Shown piece after piece: positions 26,915 to 34,157 of a stretch of 64,000 bases of DNA (the stretch's first letter is position 1; the number at the start of each line of letters is the position of its first letter). The stretch is taken from positions 62,001 through 126,000 of the forward strand of contig NZ_PHNJ01000009.1 in the NCBI RefSeq assembly GCF_008122205.1, given 5' to 3'. This DNA is from Natronococcus pandeyae. GTDB lineage: Archaea > Halobacteriota > Halobacteria > Halobacteriales > Natrialbaceae. The translations under genes and the position numbers were made by a program. The notes beneath the pieces are model-generated. The model made no database searches, was not told the origin of the DNA, and saw nothing but the letters and a program-made list of their open reading frames with translations.

Positions 26915-27651
26915 TATTCTGCCCCTCCGGCGCCTGTACTTCGGTACTGGCCGGGGTTCGTTCTGAGGCAGTGTTCGAGACTCCGGCCGGATTGCCGCGT
27001 CGACAGCAACCGCTGCACTTTCGAGACGAATATTGCGATCACGATTGACACACCAAGTTGTACGCCAACAGTGACTCTCTTAAGCACAACCACGTTTCGC
27101 ACCGTCTGCAAAGCCGCTATGGTTCCACTTCTGGACACGACTCCGGACGGGACGAACGGTCGCCTCGAGGGGAGTCGCTGGGATCGGTCGAGTGCGTGTG
27201 GTATCGTTCGATTGGACGTGTGTAGCGACTGCGTACACCGGTGGCGAGCGGGCGATCGGCGGAGACGAGCGGGTCGGCAACACGACACTGGTTCGCCATC
27301 TTCGGCCGCGAGGCTATAAAGTCAGCCGACGGTTCGAACCCGAAAATGGGGGTTACGTAATGAACGTCGGATTTACATTGTGTTCTCGCTGAAACGATGG
27401 AACCACTTCATGTGCTATGTTGACGTTGGACGCAATGGGCCGAAGTGATACGATAGATTGCTTCGCCCTGTACGGACCGTTGGGACACGGCTCGGTACGA
27501 CCGTCGGCCGCCTCGTCGGAGGCGGGTGGGACAGCAGTGTCGGTCCTCGTTTTTCAGCTCTTCACCGCCGGAGCGCAAAATTCGTAAGTCGGGGTTTCCC
27601 GCGAAACCATGTGAACCCCTTACAGTGTCGGGACGGCTCCTTCCGGTACTG
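26915..27651. other. Gene-poor region upstream of tfb
   Basis: A minus-strand frame (26914-27288) has one possible membrane segment and a TAATG junction with the DUF7344 start, but its ends are strongly basic and I do not trust it. The other frames are unconvincing. The A/T-rich words near 27575 may be the TFB promoter. Confidence 0.45.
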
Positions 27652-28611
27652 ATGACGCGGTCCATAATCGAACATGCCAGAGCCGAATCGGAGTCGCGAG
27701 AACGGGAGACTGGACTGTGTCCTGACTGTGAGACCGATACGATCGTTCACGACCCGGACCGCGGCGAGCGGGTCTGCGAGGACTGTGGACTCGTTCTGAC
27801 CGAAGATCCGATCGACTACGGCCCCGAGTGGCGAGCGTTCAATGCCCAGGAACACGACGAACTCTCTCGCGTCGGTGCCCCGCTCACACAGTCGATGCAC
27901 GACCGTGGGCTGACGACGACGATCGACTGGCGGAATCGTGATGCTAACGGTCACTCGATGTCCGCCGACAAACACGGACAGCTTCACCGCCTCCGTGTCT
28001 GGCAGGAGCGAATCCGCACGAAGAACGCCGGCGAACGGAATCTCAAGTACGCCCTCTCGGAGATCGATCGGATGGTTAGCGCACTCGGGGTCCCGAAGCC
28101 GGTCAAAGAGACGGCAAGCGTCATCTACCGACAGGCTCTCGAGCAGGATCTTATCCGCGGCCGCTCGATCGAAGGCGTTGCGACCAGCGCGCTCTACACC
28201 GCGTGCAGAAAGGAGGGCATTCCGCGGAGCCTCGAGGAGGTAACCTCCGTTTCCCGCGTCGACCAGCGAGAGATCGGACGGACCTACCGGTATATCGCCG
28301 ACGAGCTCAACATTAATCTGGAGCCGACGAACCCGCGCCAGTTCGTTCCGCGATTTTGTTCCGAGCTAAACGTCGACAAGAACGTCGAAACGAAGGCGAT
28401 CGAGATCATCGACGAGACGACCAATCAGGGATTGCACTCGGGGAAGTCTCCGACTGGGTTCGCCGCCGCGGCGATCTACGCCGCCGGACTGCTCTGTGAC
28501 GAGACGATTCCACAGCGGGCGGTCGCCGACACTGCCCAGACGACCGTCGTCACGGTCAGAAACAGGTACCGCGAGCAACTCGAGGCGATCGACCAGCGTC
28601 CGGCTACATGA
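27652..28611 (+). CDS. tfb: Transcription initiation factor IIB (TFB)
   Basis: 319 aa from ATG 27652, the usual length for haloarchaeal TFBs. Zinc ribbon with Cys23, 26, 42 and 45; the B-finger region DYGPEWRAFNAQEHDELSRVG; then two cyclin repeats (about 125-215 and 220-310). The second repeat carries the BRE-contact helix region QRAVADTAQTTVVTVRNRYREQ. TFBs recruit RNA polymerase and choose promoters through the BRE. Haloarchaea have several paralogues. This one sits among surface-glycan genes and may serve them; that is inference. Confidence 0.95.
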   Translation: MTRSIIEHARAESESRERETGLCPDCETDTIVHDPDRGERVCEDCGLVLTEDPIDYGPEWRAFNAQEHDELSRVGAPLTQSMHDRGLTTTIDWRNRDANGHSMSADKHGQLHRLRVWQERIRTKNAGERNLKYALSEIDRMVSALGVPKPVKETASVIYRQALEQDLIRGRSIEGVATSALYTACRKEGIPRSLEEVTSVSRVDQREIGRTYRYIADELNINLEPTNPRQFVPRFCSELNVDKNVETKAIEIIDETTNQGLHSGKSPTGFAAAAIYAAGLLCDETIPQRAVADTAQTTVVTVRNRYREQLEAIDQRPAT

Positions 28612-28780
28612 TCGAGCGCTCGTCTTCGTTGTATACGTCCTCGTCGATCAACGCGTTCAGGCTGGTGTAGGGCACGAACGCGATGAACTGCTCGTCCTCG
28701 TCGTAGAGGTCGACGCCCTCGTCGTTGCGGTCGTACTCCTTGCACACGATCTGGCCTTCGGAAAGGATCGCGCGGAACAT
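28604..28780 (-). CDS. Small acidic conserved protein convergent with tfb
   Basis: 58 aa from ATG 28780: MFRAILSEGQIVCKEYD, then DLYDEDEQFIAFVPYTSL and an acidic tail. The composition is typical of haloarchaeal proteins and the frame is clean, so I take it as real although it is short. Its stop codon overlaps the tfb 3' end by 8 bases on the opposite strand. No family is known to me. Confidence 0.65.
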   Translation of the reverse strand: MFRAILSEGQIVCKEYDRNDEGVDLYDEDEQFIAFVPYTSLNALIDEDVYNEDERSIM

Positions 28781-28885
28781 ACGGAGTGGTATACGCTCTC
28801 GATCCGCATATAGTGTTGGGCGTCTCTTCCCCGAACGGGCCCGCCGAGCGTAATCGGTTTACCCGCACTCCTGTTATGACCGCCA

Positions 28886-30808
28886 GTGACCGACGAACGA
28901 TCCTCGAGCGACGCCGAGGCAGGTACCGAGCGCGAGGTGGGCGACCGAACGGACGATCGGAGCGTATCCTCTTCCGACGAGAGCCCCGATGCCGAGGCGG
29001 CGAGCGAGGACGGGCTGACGATCGCGGATTTCCACGACGCCTCCCAGCGAGAGGGATCGCCGGTGCTCACCGCAGCGGCCGTCGCCCGTGCCCTCGAGAT
29101 TCCGCACGAAGCGGCCAGCGAGCGCCTCGAGGACCTCGCATCGCGGGGGGAACTCGAGCGCCTGTCGGTGTCGGCGGATCCCGTCGTCTGGTATCCGACG
29201 GAGTTCGAGGATTTGACCGACCGGGAGCGGGTCGTCGTCTTTCCGAAGCGCCGGGAGATCGTGGTCGACCGTCCCGACCAGTTCACCCGCGCCCAGCTTT
29301 CGCAGTTCGCCCACCTCGCCGACGCCAACGGCGAGCAGGGGTATCGGTACGTCGTGAGACCGGAGGACGTCTGGCAGACGCCCCACGAGTCGTTCGACGA
29401 TCTCGCCAGAACGATGCGCCAGGCGCTGGGTCAGCGCTCGGAGGCCCTCGAGGACTGGGTCGAGAGCCAGTGGGATCGCGCCCACCAGTTCCGACTCGCG
29501 ACCCACGAGGACGGCTACACCGTGCTCGAGGCCCAGACGGCGGAGATCATGGGCAACGTTGCCCGGCAGAAACTCGGGGAGGAGCACGTCCACGCGCCGA
29601 TCTCGGAGACCGAAGACTGGGTCCGCGAGGGGGCGGAAGCCGCGATCAAGCGCGTCCTCTATGAGGCCGGCTACCCGGTCCAGGACCACCGCGAACTCGA
29701 GTCCGGGGAGGACCTCGAGATCGATCTCGAGGCCTCCCTGCGGGACTACCAGCAGACCTGGGTGGATCAGTTCGCCGAAGCCGGCGAGGGGGTCTTCGTC
29801 GGCCCGCCGGGCAGCGGGAAGACCGTCGCTGCGATGGGAGCCATGGCCCACGTCGGCGGGGAGACCCTGATCCTGGTGCCGAGTCGGGATCTGGCCCGCC
29901 AGTGGTCGGAGACGATCCTCGAGTACACCTCGCTCGAGGCCCACCAGATCGGGCAGTACCACGGCGGCCAGAAGAACGTCCGACCCGTGACGATCGCTAC
30001 CTACCAGATCGCGGGGATGGACCGCCACCGCTCGCTGTTCGACGACCGCGAGTGGGGGCTCGTGGTCTTCGACGAGTGCCAGCACGTCCCCTCGGACGTC
30101 TACCGGCGGAGCACGCACCTCCAGTCGCGCCACCGTCTCGGCCTCTCGGCGAGCCCGATCCGGGAGGACGACCGCCAGAAAGAGATCTTCACGCTCGTCG
30201 GGCCGCCGATCGGCACCGACTGGGAGGCGCTGTTCGAGGCCGGTTTCGTCGCCGAACCCGAACTCGAGATTCGGTACGTGCCGTGGGGCGACGAGGAACA
30301 GCAGAACGCCTACGGCTCGGCCGACGGCCGCGAGAGGTACCGGATCGCCGCACGAAACCGGGGGAAGGTCGACGAGGTGCGGTACCTGCTGTCGGCCCAC
30401 CCCGGCGCGAAGGCACTCGTCTTCGTCGACTATCTCGAGCAGGGTCGCGACATCGCGGCCGCCCTCGACGTCCCGTTCCTCAGCGGGGAGACGCCCCATC
30501 ACGAGCGCCGGCGGCTGCTCGAGGAGTTCCGGCGTGACGAGAGCGACCTGCTGGTCGTCTCCAGGGTCGGCGACGAGGGGATCGACCTCCCGACCGCGGA
30601 CCTGGCCATCGTCGCCTCGGGACTCGGTGGCTCCCGCCGGCAGGGAACGCAACGAGCGGGTCGCACGATGCGGCCCGCAGGCGGTGCGCTCGTCTACGTG
30701 CTCGCCACTCGAGGAACCCGCGAGGAGGAGTTCGCCCGTCGACAGCTTCAGCATCTCGGCCGCAAGGGGATCACGGTTCGAGAGCAGACGGTCGACGCCG
30801 AGAACTAA
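28886..30808 (+). CDS. SF2 DNA helicase, XPB/Rad25-like
   Basis: 640 aa from GTG 28886. The acidic N-terminal tail (1-45) is followed by a winged-helix-like domain (SPVLTAAAVARALEIPHEAASERLEDL). The helicase core has Walker A GPPGSGKT near 310, motif Ia LVPSRDLARQW, motif II DECQHV, motif III GLSASP, and the C-terminal lobe with FVDYLEQG, VSRVGDEGIDLP and motif VI QRAGRTMRP. The pattern fits XPB-type helicases acting in nucleotide excision repair or transcription-coupled remodelling. Transcribed alone; convergent with the next gene (4-base overlap). Confidence 0.9.
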   Translation: MTDERSSSDAEAGTEREVGDRTDDRSVSSSDESPDAEAASEDGLTIADFHDASQREGSPVLTAAAVARALEIPHEAASERLEDLASRGELERLSVSADPVVWYPTEFEDLTDRERVVVFPKRREIVVDRPDQFTRAQLSQFAHLADANGEQGYRYVVRPEDVWQTPHESFDDLARTMRQALGQRSEALEDWVESQWDRAHQFRLATHEDGYTVLEAQTAEIMGNVARQKLGEEHVHAPISETEDWVREGAEAAIKRVLYEAGYPVQDHRELESGEDLEIDLEASLRDYQQTWVDQFAEAGEGVFVGPPGSGKTVAAMGAMAHVGGETLILVPSRDLARQWSETILEYTSLEAHQIGQYHGGQKNVRPVTIATYQIAGMDRHRSLFDDREWGLVVFDECQHVPSDVYRRSTHLQSRHRLGLSASPIREDDRQKEIFTLVGPPIGTDWEALFEAGFVAEPELEIRYVPWGDEEQQNAYGSADGRERYRIAARNRGKVDEVRYLLSAHPGAKALVFVDYLEQGRDIAAALDVPFLSGETPHHERRRLLEEFRRDESDLLVVSRVGDEGIDLPTADLAIVASGLGGSRRQGTQRAGRTMRPAGGALVYVLATRGTREEEFARRQLQHLGRKGITVREQTVDAEN

Positions 30809-31143
30809 CCGGTCCGAACTCGCTCGGTTTCGGCCTCGACGACGGGCGGATCGCCTTCCACCGAGTCGACGGCGTCGACCGCGAGGACGCCCACGCCGGC
30901 CTCGAGGTCGCGTCTCGCGAGCGCCTCGTCGTGGTCGTCGCGGGCGAGAGTGATGCGGACGCGACAGTCGACGGTCGTGTCGTTGAGACCGGGCGAGATG
31001 CTTCGGACGGTCACGGCGTCGGTGCTGTCGACGGCGTCGATTCGATCGACGACGCTCGCTGCGCCGTCGACGAGGCTACCGGAGGCGTGCAGCGGCACCC
31101 GAACGGTGAGCGTCGCCGCCACAGTGGTGACAGGTCGGTTCAT
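30805..31143 (-). CDS. Conserved hypothetical protein
   Basis: 112 aa from ATG 31143, which lies 3 bases after the tRNA-like sequence. The frame upstream runs through the tRNA-like structure, so this start is preferred. The protein has alternating beta-strand-like blocks (AATLTVRVPL, TDAVTVRSISPGL, VDCRVRITLA) and one helix, with no family I can name. Its stop overlaps the helicase stop. Confidence 0.6.
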   Translation of the reverse strand: MNRPVTTVAATLTVRVPLHASGSLVDGAASVVDRIDAVDSTDAVTVRSISPGLNDTTVDCRVRITLARDDHDEALARRDLEAGVGVLAVDAVDSVEGDPPVVEAETERVRTG

Positions 31144-31145
31144 GA

Positions 31146-31218
31146 GGCCCCCGTCGAGAATCGAACTCGAGGCTCGGACCCGAAGGGTCCGCGTGTTGGC
31201 CAGCGACACTACGGGGGT
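31146..31218 (-). tRNA. tRNA-like cloverleaf, probably degenerate
   Basis: A 73-base cloverleaf can be folded on the minus strand: acceptor stem with six good pairs, D stem GTGT/ACAC, anticodon stem CGGAC/GTCCG, T arm TCGAG-TTCGATT-CTCGA. Three normally invariant features are broken: position 1 is A opposite C72, position 14 is C, and position 33 is C. The anticodon position reads TTC (Glu), but an intact tRNA-Glu(TTC) lies at 60227-60301 with a different body. It is either a pseudo-tRNA or a very unusual gene. Confidence 0.45.
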
Positions 31219-31656
31219 GTCCCCGCACGGATCACGCTGGCCGAGTGCCGACGATCGCGACCGGTCTACGAAATGCATCCCGGAAAAGATCTGCCGTCCG
31301 GCCGAGCGCGAGCGTGCGCGGCGCGGACGGGACGACGGCGGTGAGCCGTCAGCGACCCCGTCCACGACCATCGGTCGCGAATCCGTTCGGATACCGAACG
31401 GATCCGCTGACTCCCATCCCGTGCTTGGCAAGGGACGGAAGCTGAATCGATGGTGTGGTCGAGGTCATCGGTGCGTGTTCCTATCGTCTGGGGGAACTGA
31501 CATAACTGTTTCCTCGGTGTGTTCACATGGAACACGGACCGAGTCGATGCGCGACCTCCGTCGAGCGGAGTCGGTGCTCGCTCGCCGCGAAGGGGGTGTC
31601 GCGCATCCGACGTGAAGCCAATATTCAAGGTCACGTGTTCGGACTGTACTGTTAAC
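31219..31656. other. Intergenic region upstream of the HerA-like gene
   Basis: No convincing gene. ATATTCAA near 31620 lies about 37 bases before the mini-ORF ATG 31657 and is a possible core promoter. Otherwise nothing recognised. Confidence 0.45.
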
Positions 31657-31695
31657 ATGAGCGAGTCGCGCGCAGCGACGGTGGTGGGGCGGTGA
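31657..31695 (+). CDS. Putative leader mini-ORF of the HerA-like gene
   Basis: MSESRAATVVGR, with its TGA overlapping the GTG start of the ATPase (GTGA). No ATAACAAA element is present. It may be a translated leader, or the residue of an older start with a frameshift. Confidence 0.3.
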   Translation: MSESRAATVVGR

Positions 31696-33380
31696 GCGAC
31701 CAGCAACGCGAGGTGCTCGTCGGCGAAACGGACGACGGAGCGGATCTGAAACTGCCCGTGGTCGAACTGCTCACCGGCCGCGGGTTCGTCACCGGCAAGT
31801 CGGGTTCGGGGAAGTCGAACACCGCGTCGGTCATCGCAGAAGAGCTGCTCGAGGCGGGTTTTCCCCTCCTCATCGTCGACACGGACGGCGAGTACTACGG
31901 CCTCAAAGAGGAGTACGAGATGCTCCACGCCGGGGCCGACGAGGAGTGTGACATCCAGATCGGGCCCGAACACGCCGAGCAGATGGCGACGCTCGCCCTG
32001 GAGGAAAACGTCCCGGTGATCCTCGACGTCTCGGGCTACCTCGACGAGGACGTCGCGGACGAACTCCTGCGGGAGGTCGCCCGACAGCTGTTCGTCAAGG
32101 AGAAGAAGTTGAAGAAGCCGTTCCTGCTGGTCGTCGAGGAGGTTCACGAGTACATCCCGGAGGGCGGTGGCGTCGGCGAGACCGGCAATCTGCTGATCAA
32201 GATCGGCAAACGCGGGCGCAAACACGGCCTCGGCATCCTCGGCATCAGCCAGCGGCCGGCGGACGTCAAGAAGGATTTCATCACGCAGGCGAACTGGCTC
32301 GTCTGGCACCGCCTCACCTGGGACAACGACACGAAGGTCGTCGGTCGAATCATCGACACCGAGTACACCGAACGCGTCTCCGACCTCAACGACGGCCAGG
32401 CGTTCGTCCAGACCGACTGGACCGAGGTCGACGTCCGCAAGGTGCAGTTCCGGCGCAAGCGCACCTTCGACGCCGGCGCGACGCCCGGCCTCGACGACTT
32501 CGAGCGCCCTGACCTCAAGTCCGTCTCCGACACGCTCGTCGGCGACCTCCAGGAGATCTCCGAACGAAAACAACAGGAGGAGAGCCGGGTTCTCGAACTC
32601 GAGAACGAACTTGAGAAGAAGGAGAAACGCATCGAGACCCTGGAGGACGAACTCGAATCCGCGCGCGACGTCTCGATGGCGGCCAAACAGATGGCCGACG
32701 CGCTGACCAGACCGGAGACGACCCAGTCACAGCTTCCCGGGAGCGACGACGAGATGCGTCGGCTCCACGACGAGATCGTCGACCTCGAGACCGAACGCGA
32801 CGAACTCGAGGCGACGGTCGAGGAACGGAACGAGCGAATCGAGCGGCTGGAAGACGAACTCGAGTCGCGGACGGACGAGCGAGACCGACTGCGAACCGAG
32901 AACCGGCGACTGCAAAACCGGATCGACGAACTCGAGGACGAACGAGCTGACGAGGGCACAGCCGATGAGAGAGAGGATGGCGAGAGTACGGAGATCCTGC
33001 AGGTCTCCGGCGACGATCACGAATTCGGCTACACGGATACCGATCCGTCCGGCGAATCGACCGACTTCGTCGTCGCGAACGAGGAGCACGACCTCGAGGG
33101 GCTGCTCGAGACGGCGTGGCTCGACGCCCGCCTCGAGCGCGCGTGTGACGACTCGCTGTGTTCGATCGAGACGGCCAGACGTGTACTCGCCGAACTCGTT
33201 CGCGAGGGGCCACTCGAGACAGAGTGTATCGCCGCCCGGGTCGACCGGTCGACGATCGCCGTCCAGAGCCTCGTCTCGGAGCTTCGCACGCAGTCGGTGC
33301 TCGAACGGACCGAGGACCGGACGTACGGCCTCGACGAGGAGGTCCGATCGAAGATCGCGTCGACGGTCGAGAGCGACTGA
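31692..33380 (+). CDS. HerA/FtsK-like ATP-binding protein with coiled coil
   Basis: 562 aa from GTG 31692. Walker A GKSGSGKSNT near residue 35, Walker B LLVVEEVHEYIPE near 150, and the sensor-like ISQRPADVKKDF follow the HerA-type domain (DUF87). Residues about 285-420 are a long heptad coiled coil rich in Glu/Arg. The last 90 residues look like a winged helix (SIETARRVLAELVREGPLE). HerA proteins pump or remodel DNA with NurA in end resection; no NurA is adjacent, so the role is open. Confidence 0.82.
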   Translation: MSDQQREVLVGETDDGADLKLPVVELLTGRGFVTGKSGSGKSNTASVIAEELLEAGFPLLIVDTDGEYYGLKEEYEMLHAGADEECDIQIGPEHAEQMATLALEENVPVILDVSGYLDEDVADELLREVARQLFVKEKKLKKPFLLVVEEVHEYIPEGGGVGETGNLLIKIGKRGRKHGLGILGISQRPADVKKDFITQANWLVWHRLTWDNDTKVVGRIIDTEYTERVSDLNDGQAFVQTDWTEVDVRKVQFRRKRTFDAGATPGLDDFERPDLKSVSDTLVGDLQEISERKQQEESRVLELENELEKKEKRIETLEDELESARDVSMAAKQMADALTRPETTQSQLPGSDDEMRRLHDEIVDLETERDELEATVEERNERIERLEDELESRTDERDRLRTENRRLQNRIDELEDERADEGTADEREDGESTEILQVSGDDHEFGYTDTDPSGESTDFVVANEEHDLEGLLETAWLDARLERACDDSLCSIETARRVLAELVREGPLETECIAARVDRSTIAVQSLVSELRTQSVLERTEDRTYGLDEEVRSKIASTVESD

Positions 33381-33460
33381 TACGGTCTGTTGTAACGATT
33401 TATCGGTGCAACCGCAGACGTGTCGCGGTTGCACCGGCAATGACTTACAGCAGACCGTAT
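33380..33460. repeat. Long inverted repeat, copy 1
   Basis: Outer arms ATACGGTCTGTTGTAA (33380-33395) and TTACAGCAGACCGTAT (33445-33460); inner arms GGTGCAACCGC (33405-33415) and GCGGTTGCACC (33425-33435). It begins at the stop codon of the HerA-like gene. A related element follows the gene ending at 61348. It could be a terminator, a MITE-like element or both. Confidence 0.7.
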
Positions 33461-33479
33461 GAGACCACCCGACCACGCC

Positions 33480-34062
33480 TCAGCGGCGAAGGCTCTCTCC
33501 GGCAGCGTCGATCGACGACGGCCCGAGGTGCTGGTGGACCGGGAGGACGACGGTCTCTCGAGCGAGGGTGGTCGCCGTCTCGTGGTCCGGATCCGTGCGA
33601 ACGGGTTCGGAGAGTCGCGGCCAGGTATGGGCGTCGTGGACCCCGGCTCCTTCGAGTTCCGCGAGGAACTGGTCCGGCTCGCCCGTTCGAACGGGGAACA
33701 CCTGCGGACAGATTCCGTCGGGGAGTGACTCCCAGCGGCCCTCGAGATCGTCCCGCGAGGCGAGCACTCGCCCCCCGATTCGGTAGTTCTCCCGTCGAGT
33801 GGACCGGATCACCTCCGGATCGGAGCTGTCGACGGGACGCACCGAGAGCTTCGACATCGGTCGCTTCCCGGCCTCGTATCGGTCGGCGGGACTCGCCACC
33901 GAGAGTGGACCCTGTCGGTTGGCGACGGGTGCGTCGACCGACCGGGGAACGCTGGTGTCGAGTTGAGGACGTCGGCGGCGAAGGACCTGGCGACGAACTG
34001 GTAGTCGTCGGCGTCGAACCGCTCGTGAATGCCGGCGAAAGTCGGCGCGTATCGCCCGCGAG
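33480..34062 (-). pseudogene. Fragment of a DegT/StrS-like aminotransferase
   Basis: The minus-strand frame down to 33480 contains RRENYRIGGRVLA, ICPQVFPVRTGEPDQFL and a C terminus ARETVVLPVHQHLGPSSIDAAGESLRR, the usual end of DegT-type PLP enzymes. Its upstream continuation lies in another frame (GRYAPTFAGIHERFDADDYQFVARSFAADV, read here by the words FAGIHERF and DDYQFVARSF), so there is a frameshift near 33955. The PLP-lysine half is absent. Roughly 190 of an expected 400 or so residues remain. It is a decayed glycan gene. Confidence 0.65.
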
Positions 34063-34124
34063 AGACGTTTGATCAACCCTGGCCGGAAAATTATAGTGAG
34101 CGCCTACACCGCGCCAGCGGTTGC

Positions 34125-34132
34125 ATAACAAA
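34125..34132 (+). promoter_or_regulatory. ATAACAAA promoter element of the second AP-superfamily gene
   Basis: ATAACAAAGC, first base 33 bases before ATG 34158. It supports that start over the longer frame, which would run back through the pseudogene region. Confidence 0.55.
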
Positions 34133-34157
34133 GCATGGGAGGACACCATACTCGCCT

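Noticed and set aside
26914-27288. Minus-strand frame with a TAATG junction to the DUF7344 gene and one hydrophobic segment
   Set aside because: Both ends are strongly basic and there is no family match, so it is more likely non-coding.
28874-30754. 626-codon minus-strand frame
   Set aside because: Antisense to the helicase gene, whose motifs are complete and in order on the plus strand.
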